Below are positions 45,578-55,725 of a stretch of DNA of 64,000 nt, piece after piece. This stretch comes from an uncultured Collinsella sp. GTDB lineage: Bacteria > Actinomycetota > Coriobacteriia > Coriobacteriales > Coriobacteriaceae. Location: assembly GCA_900555555.1 (NCBI GenBank), contig USLK01000005.1:9926-73925 (forward strand), read 5' to 3'. Every line of letters begins with the position of its first letter. The first letter of the stretch is position 1. The translations under genes and the position numbers were made by a program. A model generated the notes under the pieces. That model did not search any database. It saw only the letters and a list, made by a program, of their open reading frames with translations, and was not told where the DNA came from.

Positions 45578-45614
45578 GCGGCTCCTGACCCCGAATTAAC
45601 TTTAGAAATAATAC

Positions 45615-45657
45615 CGCAAATAAAGAACCCACCGATCTTGATATCGATGGGTTCTTT
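45615..45657 (-). terminator. Terminator between the two CWB2 genes
   Basis: AAAGAACCCA and TGGGTTCTTT form a 10-bp stem, extended by inner CGAT/ATCG pairs, followed on the minus strand by ATTTGC. It separates the GH25 protein gene from the C39-like protein gene. Confidence 0.7.
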
Positions 45658-45667
45658 AAAAATAGAC

Positions 45668-47530
45668 TTAACCGAAGTAGGAACGTAACAATGCGTTCCA
45701 GGTTGACCTTGAGACAGCGATTTCGCCGCCGAACACCCTGCCCTTTTCAACCTGACCGCGATGCTTTGCAACGAAATCGGTTAAACAAACTCTATTGTAA
45801 TCTGAACAGATTACCAGAACGGAATTATCCTTGCCGCACAGCGCTGAACCAGATAGTGCATCAAAGAACGTCGTGCCCGTTGCAACCGCCATATTAGACA
45901 CAGTCATGCCATGGGAGATCTCCCAGTTGGCAATTGCAAGAGACGTCTCGTACTCCGTCTGGCCATAAATACGCTCAACGGAACCGACACCAGCAGATTT
46001 AAGTTGGGCATCTACGGTCGAATCAACCGCAATCGGGCCACCGACTATAACCGCCTTTTTAAAACCGGCGCGTTTGATGCTATTCAAAGTTGCATCGGAA
46101 AGAACGTTTGACCCCGAGTTCGTAAGGAAAATAGGTGACTTGGTGTGATAAGCATAAGGAGAGATAGAGAGTGCATCCTGGAACTTCCAGTCTGTTGCAA
46201 TAATGCAGGTGTCCGATTTGTATTTCTCCTGAACCTTAGCCGCTATCTTACGCGCAGTATCCTGTTGGTCGGATCCAGCCACTCGAACAACGGAAACACC
46301 CATAGCTTTGAGTTCGGCTTCAACCTCGTTGGAGATTGCAATGGGACCACCGCACACATACACAGTGCGTGCACCGAGTTCGGAAATAGCAGATCGTGCT
46401 TGACTTGACAGCTTGGAACCGTTGGTAAGAAGAATGGGGGCATCGTGCACGCCGGCCAACGCGCTGGCCGTCAAAGCATCCCAGTAGGTGGCATTCGTTG
46501 CAAGCACTGCGGATTCACTTGAGCTCCAGCCGCTTTTTGCAATTGCCTTCATGGTATCGAACTCATCCTGCCCGTAAATCCTACCCCACGTATCCTGCGT
46601 GGGATGAACGTTGAGCGGATCGGCAAAGCTGAAGTTGATATCCACGTTACCCGCAATACCCGGAATAGAGGCCTTGCTCGAGCGCTGCCAGATGTCATAA
46701 GAACCCTTGTAATCACACGTAACGTTATACTGTGCAACCCAACGGCTCCACTGAGAGAACACGGGACTAGTAAGATAGTTGTTCCACCATTTCAGATTTG
46801 CATATACGCCTGGGGCATAACCGGCTTCCTGTATACGGGAAGCAAAGGCAGACGCGATAGAAGCAAGATCATCGTTAGAAAGATACCGCAGCTGACCATC
46901 GACCTTCACGCAGGGCCGATCGGTTTTTGCCTGCTCCTCAAGATCGAGATAGACGGGATAAGAAAGTCGATAAGGATTTAGGCCTGCCTGGTTGAGCAGT
47001 CGAATAACATGTTCGGCCTCCCCCCTAGCCTCTGAGGCGTCAACGGCATATGAGTAGACGTAAACTCCGAATGGAATATTGTTGTCAATACACCCCCGAA
47101 CATTCTGCAGGAAGGTCTTGTCATCCTGAGAGGAGATATTTCCGCCATAGCCCGCGCGGATGAGGGCGAACTGGACACCCGAGGCCTTTGCCTGTGCCCA
47201 GTTGATATCGCCTTGCCACTGCGAAACATCAACACCCATAGCGCGAGCACCCGACACGGACGTTCCGTTAGAACAATGCCACACACCGTTGGAATATGAC
47301 CAGGTATTTGCTTCCTCCGCAAAAGTAGAGATGGCATTATTCGGAACACCGTCCTCATAACGCCAACTATTTGCATATGAATCCGTAGGAGCATTGTAGT
47401 CGGGGCTAGCGTATTCAATCTGCTCAGCACCACCGACCGACTCGACAGCAGCAACAGAAATTGGAGCAACACAAGCAAGGGCAATCATCATAGAGGCGGA
47501 AACGATTCCGCAGCTTAAACGTGAGTGCAT
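45668..47530 (-). CDS. Secreted GH25 lysozyme with three CWB2 repeats
   Basis: Secreted muramidase of 620 residues. A signal peptide (about 1-28) is followed by a GH25 domain (about 95-310) with GVDVSQWQGDINW, VYLDLEEQ (catalytic Asp/Glu region) and a C-terminal VDINFSF. Three CWB2 repeats follow (about 318-620), with RIYGQDEFDT, RVAGSDQQDT and RIYGQTEYET starts. CWB2 modules of other bacteria bind anionic wall polymers non-covalently. The ATG at 47530 is preferred over GTG at 47545 because GGAG lies just before it. The gene is divergent from the glycosyltransferase at 47655. Confidence 0.92.
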   Translation of the reverse strand: MHSRLSCGIVSASMMIALACVAPISVAAVESVGGAEQIEYASPDYNAPTDSYANSWRYEDGVPNNAISTFAEEANTWSYSNGVWHCSNGTSVSGARAMGVDVSQWQGDINWAQAKASGVQFALIRAGYGGNISSQDDKTFLQNVRGCIDNNIPFGVYVYSYAVDASEARGEAEHVIRLLNQAGLNPYRLSYPVYLDLEEQAKTDRPCVKVDGQLRYLSNDDLASIASAFASRIQEAGYAPGVYANLKWWNNYLTSPVFSQWSRWVAQYNVTCDYKGSYDIWQRSSKASIPGIAGNVDINFSFADPLNVHPTQDTWGRIYGQDEFDTMKAIAKSGWSSSESAVLATNATYWDALTASALAGVHDAPILLTNGSKLSSQARSAISELGARTVYVCGGPIAISNEVEAELKAMGVSVVRVAGSDQQDTARKIAAKVQEKYKSDTCIIATDWKFQDALSISPYAYHTKSPIFLTNSGSNVLSDATLNSIKRAGFKKAVIVGGPIAVDSTVDAQLKSAGVGSVERIYGQTEYETSLAIANWEISHGMTVSNMAVATGTTFFDALSGSALCGKDNSVLVICSDYNRVCLTDFVAKHRGQVEKGRVFGGEIAVSRSTWNALLRSYFG

Positions 47531-47654
47531 AAATCTCCATTTCACACTAAAGTACGGGATTAATAATTAGGTATGATAGCAATCGCGATAACGTTGATTC
47601 ATGGTCTTTTTAGCCGACAGAAAAACTATGTGAACCGCGGGAGATGAAGCCGTA

Positions 47655-49172
47655 ATGATGGGTCATAAAGAGGCTGCACAATCGATTCAGTCCATCAATG
47701 GACTTGCGCGGGAGTACTGGAAACGACCAGCAGACCTCACTTCTTATCTCAAAGATCGTCCGCATAGCACCATTTCGAAACCAAAACTCGTAAAGAACGT
47801 GGGTTTTTTCTTCCATGATCTCGGGATAGGCGGTGGGGAACGCGTCACTTGCAGACTCGCAGAAATACTAAAGAGCGCAGGCTACAGCACAACAATCATC
47901 ACGAATAACCCCCTGCCAAAAGAAAAGGGACAGGACCTTCCTGATGGAGTGAGCCACATTCAGGTTCCAAGCTACACCGATATTGACGGACAAACGTACG
48001 CAACTAGATCTAAGGCTTTAGTCGATACAATCGAGCTGATGGACCTAGATGCAATCGTCTTCTGTCAATGGTTTTCCGACGCGCTCCCGTTCGACCTGAT
48101 GACAACCAGAGCCTGTGGAGCCCTCGCCTATCTGTATATTCAAAGCTCCTTCTCGCTCTTTTTCCTGGACGCCGATATGCCCTCAAGCTATGCCGAGCTA
48201 CCAATTACCTATTCACTTGCCGATCGCATCATCAGTCTCAGCGAGTCTGATCGGATGGTCTGGTCAGCTTTTAATGCAAACTCGGTGGCTACATATAATC
48301 CACCCTCAGAGCCCATGCAAAAAGAGACGGCTCCTCTTAACGGACACCATATAATTTGGCCCGCACGCCTACATGTTGATAAGTGCCCAGAGCGAGTAAT
48401 CCCAATTATGGATAACCTCGTTAAGTTGGTGCCAGATGCCGTAATCCATATGATTGGCCCCGTTGAAGACGAATATAAAAAGCACTTAGAGCAGATTATT
48501 ATTGCCCACCATTTAAAGGACAATGTCCTTATCGAGGGCCCGAGGGCATCTGACGAGATGCAGGCTCTATACTTGCAAGCAGACGCTTACCTACTCACAT
48601 CGAAAAGGGAGGGCTGGTCCCTAGCATTGGCCGAAGCTATGGCAGCGGGACTTCCATGTGTCATATATGATCTTCCCTATTTGACACTCGTTCAAAAGAA
48701 CCCAGCTATAGACCGCATCCCTCAGGATAATTCGCAACAAGCCGCGACCAAACTGGCGCATATACTACTTGACAAAGAGTATGCCCGAAAAAAGGGGGCA
48801 GTGGGGAGGCGTGTTATAGAGGAAATCTACTCATTTGATATCGTCGGCTTTTGGCGCTCTTGCTTTGAACAGGACTGTCGGGGTACAGAAACACCGACAT
48901 TAAGCGAAAGCCGAAATATCATATGGACCGAACTGGTGAGATCTTATGCACAGCACCTGAGGAGCATAGAATCTACCCAGTCAGAACTTATTCGACAACT
49001 ACGCGATGCCCTTACAACCGTCCACGAACGCAACATTGCAGTCGCTCAGGTAAACAACGAAGCCTGCGAACTCCGGCATTCGCTTCAAGCCATGGAAAAG
49101 TCGCTCTCGTATCGAATCGGACGGGCTATAACTTTTATACCTCGTAAAATAAAAAGACTTATTGGCAGATAG
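47655..49172 (+). CDS. GT4-type glycosyltransferase with C-terminal helical tail
   Basis: GT-B fold glycosyltransferase of 505 residues. The N-terminal domain starts at about residue 47 with GFFFHDLGIGGGERVTCRLAE; the C-terminal donor domain has IIWPARLHVDKCPE, GPRASDEMQALY and SKREGWSLALAEAMAAGLP, the E-x7-E region of family 4. The last 90 residues look helical, possibly coiled coil, and end basic (RKIKRLIGR), which could hold it at the membrane. It begins the AT-richer half of the locus; the next gene is 33 bases on. Donor and acceptor unknown. Confidence 0.87.
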   Translation: MMGHKEAAQSIQSINGLAREYWKRPADLTSYLKDRPHSTISKPKLVKNVGFFFHDLGIGGGERVTCRLAEILKSAGYSTTIITNNPLPKEKGQDLPDGVSHIQVPSYTDIDGQTYATRSKALVDTIELMDLDAIVFCQWFSDALPFDLMTTRACGALAYLYIQSSFSLFFLDADMPSSYAELPITYSLADRIISLSESDRMVWSAFNANSVATYNPPSEPMQKETAPLNGHHIIWPARLHVDKCPERVIPIMDNLVKLVPDAVIHMIGPVEDEYKKHLEQIIIAHHLKDNVLIEGPRASDEMQALYLQADAYLLTSKREGWSLALAEAMAAGLPCVIYDLPYLTLVQKNPAIDRIPQDNSQQAATKLAHILLDKEYARKKGAVGRRVIEEIYSFDIVGFWRSCFEQDCRGTETPTLSESRNIIWTELVRSYAQHLRSIESTQSELIRQLRDALTTVHERNIAVAQVNNEACELRHSLQAMEKSLSYRIGRAITFIPRKIKRLIGR

Positions 49173-49205
49173 CCTCTTACACCAAGCAACTCGATTGGAT
49201 TCTGA

Positions 49206-51611
49206 ATGATACTGAACAATAGAAAAGTCTGTCGTGGCAATGGCAAAATATTCTTGGAATTAGATTTAGACCAGACCGATGACGTTGAAGAGCTTATTAC
49301 TTGCGCTCGGCTGGACGACGGGACTAGAATTCCTTGCTCCCTGTATTACGCAAAAGATTCAAACTGCAAAGCAGTCCTCGTTACCCCAATTGTCGAATCG
49401 CGCTGCATCTTCGTTTCCATCAGGAACCGTGATGCCGAGATTATTAGCGATGTCCTCCGACCAGATCAGGTTAAATGGGCATCGCGCTATAACTACAAAT
49501 TCCACAAGTCGCTCTGCGGCGAAATACGTGATATCGATGAATCAGATTCCCGCCAGAGGAGCGGACTGGCCTTTTACGAGTGCATCCCCCATGGAGAGGA
49601 AATCATTCTTCACGGATCGGTAATCTGTCCGAAAGCATCACGCCACAGTATTTCCATTCAGGTATATAGCGATGAGTTCGATTCACTCGATTGCCAGATA
49701 ACTTATGCCGGTTCGTGCGAAACGCATTCCACCAGTTCAGAATTCATTAAGATGCACGAGCAGCAGTTTTCAATCGTACTCCCCCATCGCGGCCACCGAT
49801 ACATTTTTATCGTTGAGGATGCAGACAATCCGTTATTCAACAGCTTCGATGTTCTCGACATCCCGCAAATGAATGATTTGATCAATGACTTTGAAGGTAT
49901 GACGCAAAACGCGCAGATCGATCCAACCTATCCTGAATGGTTCGCAGACAATAGGCCCACCGAAGGAGAATTGAACGCGCAGCGACTCGTCACCTTCGAG
50001 CACGAGCCCACATTCAGCATCATCGTACCGCTTTTCAACACGCCCCTACATTTCTTAAAGGACATGGTGGGGTCGGTCAAAGATCAGACCTATGCAAAAT
50101 GGGAACTCGTGCTGGTGAACGCGAGCCCGGAGAATGCGGAGCTTGCCAGCGCTGTCAATGACTACGCGAAACGCGATGCTCGCATAGTTGTCGAGACGGT
50201 TCACGAGAATCTCGGCATTTCGGGAAACACCAACGCAGGCATAGCCGTTGCAAGGGGAGACTTCATCAGCTTCTTCGACCACGATGACATCCTCGAACCA
50301 AACCTGTTATTCCATTACGTAGAGGCAATCAACGAACGTGTGGATACCGACCTGCTCTATTGCGATGAAGACAAGCTGATGCCCGACGGGGTGTATGCAC
50401 AGCCGTTCTTCAAGCCGGATTTCAACCTCGATTTACTGAGGAACAACAACTACATCTGCCACATGCTGACCATCCGCAAATCGCTACTCGAAACCCTTGA
50501 ACCCAACACCAAGGAGTTCGACGGCGCTCAGGATCACAACATGACGCTGCAGGCAATAGAGCACGCACGTCATGTTGCCCATATTCCGCGCATCCTGTAC
50601 CACTGGCGCCTAAGCGAAAACTCGACCGCAGCCAATGCGGACAGCAAGCCATACGCTTCGCAGGCGGGTATTCGCGCCGTACAGGCACATCTCGATCGGC
50701 TAGGTATCAAGGGAACCGTTTCCCTTTCTCGCCGTCCCTTCACGTATAAAGTTCAGTACGATGTTCCGAGCGACCATCCACTCGTATCAATCATCATCCC
50801 CACTAAGGATCACATCGAGCTGTTGAAGGCATGCCTCGATTCCATCGTCGAAAAATCAACCTACGATAACTACGAAATAGTCGTTATCGAGAACAACAGC
50901 ACCGAAGACGAGACGTTCGAGTTTTACGAAACAATCCAAGAGCGTTATGGCGCCACTGTTCGCATTGAGTATTGGGGGCATGAGTTCAACTTCTCCAAGC
51001 TCATGAACTATGGTGCGGAGAAATCCAGAGGCGACTATCTGCTCCTGCTCAATAACGACACCACGGTCATCACGCCCAATTGGATCGAAACGATGCTGGG
51101 CAATTGCGCTCGTCAGGAAGTGGGAATTGTCGGCGTACGCCTTCTCTATCCGGACGACACGATTCAGCATGCCGGCGTATGCATAACCGGAGGCGTTGCC
51201 GGACATCTTGGACATGCACTTCCCCGCGACAACTGGGGCTACTTTGCCCTGCTTGACGCGCAGCAAAACCTGAGCGCTGTGACGGCAGCCTGCATGATGA
51301 CCAAACGTTCGGTATTCGAGTCGGTCGGTGGATTCACGGAGGATTTAGCCGTTGCGTTCAACGACATCGACTACTGCCTCAAAGTCAGGGACCTTCATAA
51401 ATTGGTCGTCTACACACCCGAAGTTGAGATGTATCACTACGAGTCCGTTTCGCGCGGGGCGGAAGACAACGAGGAGAAGAGGATCAGATTCAACCGAGAA
51501 GCCGCCTACATGCACTATAAATGGGCCAAGTACTATGTGAACGGAGATCCGTATCTCAACAAGAACATAACGCGACACGAGCCCGAAGTTTACTATTACA
51601 GGCTTGGATAA
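49206..51611 (+). CDS. Two-domain GT2 glycosyltransferase
   Basis: Protein of 801 residues and a paralogue in layout of the one at 33936. The N-terminal part (about 1-255) has no assigned fold. The first GT2 domain is at about 262-480 (FSIIVPLFNTPLHFL, FFDHDDILEPNLL) and the second at about 515-770 (VSIIIPTKDHIELL, YLLLLNNDTTVI). Two consecutive GT2 domains suggest it adds two linkages or extends a repeat alternately. It ends before a strong palindromic terminator. Base composition is lower in GC than its 33936 counterpart. Confidence 0.88.
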   Translation: MILNNRKVCRGNGKIFLELDLDQTDDVEELITCARLDDGTRIPCSLYYAKDSNCKAVLVTPIVESRCIFVSIRNRDAEIISDVLRPDQVKWASRYNYKFHKSLCGEIRDIDESDSRQRSGLAFYECIPHGEEIILHGSVICPKASRHSISIQVYSDEFDSLDCQITYAGSCETHSTSSEFIKMHEQQFSIVLPHRGHRYIFIVEDADNPLFNSFDVLDIPQMNDLINDFEGMTQNAQIDPTYPEWFADNRPTEGELNAQRLVTFEHEPTFSIIVPLFNTPLHFLKDMVGSVKDQTYAKWELVLVNASPENAELASAVNDYAKRDARIVVETVHENLGISGNTNAGIAVARGDFISFFDHDDILEPNLLFHYVEAINERVDTDLLYCDEDKLMPDGVYAQPFFKPDFNLDLLRNNNYICHMLTIRKSLLETLEPNTKEFDGAQDHNMTLQAIEHARHVAHIPRILYHWRLSENSTAANADSKPYASQAGIRAVQAHLDRLGIKGTVSLSRRPFTYKVQYDVPSDHPLVSIIIPTKDHIELLKACLDSIVEKSTYDNYEIVVIENNSTEDETFEFYETIQERYGATVRIEYWGHEFNFSKLMNYGAEKSRGDYLLLLNNDTTVITPNWIETMLGNCARQEVGIVGVRLLYPDDTIQHAGVCITGGVAGHLGHALPRDNWGYFALLDAQQNLSAVTAACMMTKRSVFESVGGFTEDLAVAFNDIDYCLKVRDLHKLVVYTPEVEMYHYESVSRGAEDNEEKRIRFNREAAYMHYKWAKYYVNGDPYLNKNITRHEPEVYYYRLG

Positions 51612-51627
51612 ATAGCGAAAACGAACG

Positions 51628-51660
51628 CGGCCGGTTGATTGATCAACCGGCCGTTCCTTA
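51628..51660. terminator. Bidirectional palindromic terminator
   Basis: CGGCCGGTTGAT and ATCAACCGGCCG form a perfect 12-bp stem with a two-base centre (51628-51653), followed on plus by TTCCTTAAT. It lies between converging genes, the two-domain GT2 and the DUF2142 protein. Confidence 0.75.
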
Positions 51661-51749
51661 ATGATCTACAAGGTAGTTTTTCAACAAATGAAAACCAAGT
51701 ACGAACATAGTCTTATGAGGCAACACGCCGTTTACGCATATGCAGATTT

Positions 51750-53744
51750 TTAGAACACAGCTAGGCTCTCTAAAGAAATGAGACATATGAACGACATTAA
51801 GAAAGCAGAAGCAACGCCCGGCTTTAAAGACTCTACCTTGAAATCACCCGCTAACAAAATCCTTGAGAAATATAGGGCAGGGAAAATCAAGGGAATCAGA
51901 TATCTCGGCTGACACCCATTAACGGTCCAGTGGCCAACAGGGGTGAAGGAGACATACAGAGCAGTCGCAACAAGAGCAACCGTTACAAGAACGAGAAAGA
52001 GCACAAAGAGTGCATTCCCCCTGGAGAACATTCGCTTATTTGGCGTATCACCAGACGCTACGCAAGCAACCAGAATGATGAGCGGGCACGTGGCAAGCCA
52101 AGCGAAGCGAGAGGTTACCATACCCAAATAAGGCAACAAGATAGAATACTGATCCGACACAACCGGAGAAATATATTGAATAATAAACCTCCAGAGAACT
52201 CCCAAAAACTGAATGGGATGCTGAAGAATAAAAATGATTTGTCCGATAGCGCTGACATCCGATCCACCGCGTGCATCGCCAGCCTGGGCAGATGTCGAAA
52301 ATAGCATAGGAAGCGTAAAGGATAGAATCATCACCAACGCAAATGCCGTCACGAGTATCTTAAAGTTTCTACACGAACGATGGTCCTTAAACTTACCATC
52401 TGGCATCAGCAGCATAAGGCCAAGGAGTGGGAAATAGATTGCCTTGGGTGCAAGGCCAAAGGTAAATGACAGAAATAATATAAACCCGGCACCAACACCA
52501 AGTCGCTTCTCCGGCTGATACAACTCTTTTAACAAAAAACAAACTGCGAACAATAGCCATGAAGTAACCATTGCATCATAAGAATATTGAGCAGCAATAT
52601 AAACGCTAGTCGGCAAAAGAGAAATAGCAGCAACCAGTGTCTTTTTTCGCGGACAGACTCGAATAGCCCAAGCGCACAAAACGGCATATGAAATCAGATT
52701 AAAAAAACGTCCAAGGATAAACTGCAGTGGTCTAGACAGATGTAAAAGCCTGGCCGTCCAAAGACCAATTGCAGAGGGAATATAACCAACCGTTGACATT
52801 ACAGCTAGTGAAGACTGATCAACCGGGGAAACAAAACCGTTTGAAATCTTATAATCCGCAGCCGTCGAGCCATAGGAACTGGCAACAGACAACTCGGCAT
52901 CCTTCATTTGCTCGGTGCCCAGCTCGGGAATGCTAGGTACAGACCATGGGACATGGACAAGAATTTCATCAGATGAATCGTACGATGACCTGCCGAGATA
53001 CGATAGGCCTAGAGCATGGTCGTAATGAATCTGATCGTCCCATGACCAACCTGTAATCGGCGGCAAAGCGAAACTTATAAATGATCCGATAAAGAGAATA
53101 CAGAGCAAGACGCAATTGTAGAAGCGAATCAGACCACTTTTATATGTAACGAATGAGATAAGGACCTCGAGAGATATCAGTAGAAGAAAAGACATCCTTG
53201 CCGACGAATCATCGCAAATAGCGCGAATGGAAAACGCCACAACCAAGTCAAGTAAGATAACCAGGCATGACAATACAACAGCAGCAAAAATCGAAGTTGA
53301 AAGAATGCCACGCACTTTCACTGCCGTAGTAAAACCTTTGGGGCCATCGATATGCTCAGAGAGATTTTTTGAAATCTTGCAGACAAAAGCACCGGATATG
53401 AAAAAGAAGGACAGGCAAGCAAACACAAAAGCACGAAGGAGGCTCCAGGATCGCAGAGACAGAACCGATACAGCTGGATCACCGATTATGGTAAGGCACT
53501 CTAGAAGAACTCCGCAAATTAGACTGCTCAATAATATAGAGGCGATGCGCCTGAGAAATACATCTCGTTCGAATGGAACCTCATTTCGAATCAAAAGGTG
53601 AACTATATAGATGGCGTAGATTGTAAAACCGATTCCGAAGAATGAAAAAAAGAACGCCGCGTTAATTGGCATGAAAATAAACGCTGGAACAGCGATGGCA
53701 ATGCATAACAGCAAAGCAATCTTTTTATAGAAAACGACTGACAA
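51750..53744 (-). CDS. DUF2142 multi-spanning membrane protein
   Basis: Protein of 664 residues with about 13 hydrophobic helices across its length. Family marks are GWSWDDQIHYDHALGLSYLG (about 225-245), a conserved luminal-type Asp pair, and near the C-terminus VGHWTVNGCQPRYLIPL. DUF2142 members resemble GT-C glycosyltransferases that use polyprenyl-phosphate sugars outside the membrane; function here is inferred. The start appears to be TTG at 53744, supported by AAGGGGG six bases upstream. It is 21 bases downstream of a GT4 gene on the same strand. Confidence 0.82.
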   Translation of the reverse strand: MSVVFYKKIALLLCIAIAVPAFIFMPINAAFFFSFFGIGFTIYAIYIVHLLIRNEVPFERDVFLRRIASILLSSLICGVLLECLTIIGDPAVSVLSLRSWSLLRAFVFACLSFFFISGAFVCKISKNLSEHIDGPKGFTTAVKVRGILSTSIFAAVVLSCLVILLDLVVAFSIRAICDDSSARMSFLLLISLEVLISFVTYKSGLIRFYNCVLLCILFIGSFISFALPPITGWSWDDQIHYDHALGLSYLGRSSYDSSDEILVHVPWSVPSIPELGTEQMKDAELSVASSYGSTAADYKISNGFVSPVDQSSLAVMSTVGYIPSAIGLWTARLLHLSRPLQFILGRFFNLISYAVLCAWAIRVCPRKKTLVAAISLLPTSVYIAAQYSYDAMVTSWLLFAVCFLLKELYQPEKRLGVGAGFILFLSFTFGLAPKAIYFPLLGLMLLMPDGKFKDHRSCRNFKILVTAFALVMILSFTLPMLFSTSAQAGDARGGSDVSAIGQIIFILQHPIQFLGVLWRFIIQYISPVVSDQYSILLPYLGMVTSRFAWLATCPLIILVACVASGDTPNKRMFSRGNALFVLFLVLVTVALVATALYVSFTPVGHWTVNGCQPRYLIPLIFPALYFSRILLAGDFKVESLKPGVASAFLMSFICLISLESLAVF

Positions 53745-53765
53745 ATCGATCCCCCTTACTCCAAG

Positions 53766-54920
53766 TTAGCAATAGTTTGAAAATACATCGATTAAGGTTG
53801 TGGCACTTTTATGCCACGAATAGTTGACTTCTACCCAGTGAGAAATATCACGTTCCGCAACGAGAGTATGTCGGCAGCCTTCGGTTACATAAGCCGACAA
53901 GGCATCAAAAAAAGATTGAGAGCTTGGCCCGTCCTCATTTACAACCCAGCCATAACATTCATCTGGAATGAGCTCCCTTGCACCGCCCACGTCCGTAACA
54001 ATTGAAGGGGTTCCACAAGCCGACGCCTCAAGCAGCGAGGTACAAAAACCCTCGGAACGCGATGGAAGCACAAACAGATCACCCTGCAGAAGCAACGCCG
54101 CTATATCTGGGCTATCAAGTCTTCCAACAAGATGGACGTTGGGAAGTCCCGATTGCTCAACAAGAGGCCTCAATGGACCTTCACCTGCTAGAACAAGTTG
54201 CACATCATACTGGGTAACACCCGACATGACATCAAGCAGCACTTGTATACCCTTTTCGGGAATAAGGCGTCCGGTGAACACGAGCATAAGCGTATCCCGA
54301 TTAATGCCAAGCTCTCTTCTAAAGTCCCTGCCCGATGCCTGGCCTCGGAAAGCTTCGGCATTTATGGCATTTGGAATAACGCCTTTTGCCCTAATACCAA
54401 AAGTGCGCAGCCACTCGCAGCTGCGCTCCGAAATGCCATAGAAATCAGGATGGAAGAGCTTCTCTGCAAACGTGATCGCATGTTCATACCCGTGTTCAAT
54501 CATATCAAGAACGCGATTATCGAACGTTAGATAAGCGGAGCCATGGTCCAGCACGACGGCAGGAGCGCCGCATTTACGAGCAAAGGACAGCCCCACAAGA
54601 GACAGCGGATAAAACCTTGTATTGATGAGTACGCCGTCAAATTGATTCCGCGCGAGGGTTGATAGCACTTCGCGGTTACGCGCGGAGGGTTTATATATCG
54701 GTAGTCTACCGCCCATCAGGGAAAGCGAGTCGAGACGGTGTATGACAATACTTTCACCGATACTCTCATATGAGGGCGACTCATCGACCTTGCTCGTAAT
54801 AATCGTCACATGATGACCCATCGAGGAGAGTTCTCGTGCAAGAGAATCTGTAAAACGTTCCACTCCCCCCATATGGGGCAAATACAAAGCAGAAAAAATA
54901 CAGTAAGAAGCCATACCCAT
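53766..54920 (-). CDS. GT4 glycosyltransferase
   Basis: GT-B fold enzyme of 384 residues. The N-terminal glycine motif is YLPHMGGVERFTDSLARE; the C-terminal domain shows VFTGRLIPEKGIQVLL, LAGEGPLRPL and PSRSEGFCTSLLEASACG, the standard family 4 donor-binding region. Start is either ATG at 54920 or 54914, both with only a GGG-type site. It pairs with the DUF2142 gene downstream and is divergent from the GT2 gene at 55037. Confidence 0.9.
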   Translation of the reverse strand: MGMASYCIFSALYLPHMGGVERFTDSLARELSSMGHHVTIITSKVDESPSYESIGESIVIHRLDSLSLMGGRLPIYKPSARNREVLSTLARNQFDGVLINTRFYPLSLVGLSFARKCGAPAVVLDHGSAYLTFDNRVLDMIEHGYEHAITFAEKLFHPDFYGISERSCEWLRTFGIRAKGVIPNAINAEAFRGQASGRDFRRELGINRDTLMLVFTGRLIPEKGIQVLLDVMSGVTQYDVQLVLAGEGPLRPLVEQSGLPNVHLVGRLDSPDIAALLLQGDLFVLPSRSEGFCTSLLEASACGTPSIVTDVGGARELIPDECYGWVVNEDGPSSQSFFDALSAYVTEGCRHTLVAERDISHWVEVNYSWHKSATTLIDVFSNYC

Positions 54921-55036
54921 CCCAAATTATCGGGCACCAAAAGCTACGTAAGAACAGTGAATAAAACTAATGGTACTACATCATGGCGTATCATCTAAAT
55001 GCAACTATAACCAAGCATAGTGAGGATCGCGACGAT

Positions 55037-55723
55037 ATGTCGACTCTCGTCATCATTCCTGCTTACAACGAAGAAGACTCGATAATAAGCACTGTCGAGG
55101 AGCTGAAGGCGATTGCTCCAGACTATGATTACGTTATCGTTAACGATGGATCTAAGGATAAAACCGCGGACATCTGCCGTCAGCGTAACTACCGTTTGAT
55201 CGATCTTCCCTGTAATCTCGGGCTAACAGGCGCATTCCAAACAGGCATGAAATATGCGTACCGTCATGGCTACGACCATGCAATTCAGTTTGACGCCGAC
55301 GGGCAGCACATGCCCCAATATATTTGTGAGCTTGAGCAGGCGATGGATGATGCCGATGCGGGGATCGTCATCGGATCTCGATTCGTAATCGAACAAAAAC
55401 CAAAAACGCTTCGAATGCTCGGATCAAATCTAATTTCACTGCTCATTCGCATAACAACCGGCACAACGATTAAAGACCCAACATCTGGAATGCGCATGTA
55501 CAACAAGGCAGAGATTGCGCAGTTCGCGCTTCGAAACGACCTCTCCCCCGAGCCCGACACAATAGCTTTCCTCATCAAAAGAAAGAACACCATAGTAGTC
55601 GAACATCAAGTAGTCATGCGAGAGCGCACGGCAGGAGAAAGCTATCTCACACTCTCAAAATCCATTTCATACATGGTGAACTCCTGCACTGCTATCCTGT
55701 TTTCACTTTGGTTTAGGAGATAA
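55037..55723 (+). CDS. GT2 enzyme of the polyprenyl-phosphate glycosyltransferase type
   Basis: Protein of 228 residues close to DPM1/GtrB-like enzymes that make a polyprenyl-phosphate sugar. It has TLVIIPAYNEEDSI at the N-terminus, NDGSKDKT, QFDADGQHMPQ (metal-binding DAD) and TSGMRMYN. There are no C-terminal membrane helices, and a DUF2304 membrane protein follows two bases later, a frequent partner that may supply the anchor. The ATG at 55037 fits family length; an earlier ATG at 54983 adds 18 unrelated residues. Confidence 0.87.
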   Translation: MSTLVIIPAYNEEDSIISTVEELKAIAPDYDYVIVNDGSKDKTADICRQRNYRLIDLPCNLGLTGAFQTGMKYAYRHGYDHAIQFDADGQHMPQYICELEQAMDDADAGIVIGSRFVIEQKPKTLRMLGSNLISLLIRITTGTTIKDPTSGMRMYNKAEIAQFALRNDLSPEPDTIAFLIKRKNTIVVEHQVVMRERTAGESYLTLSKSISYMVNSCTAILFSLWFRR

Positions 55724-55725
55724 GA

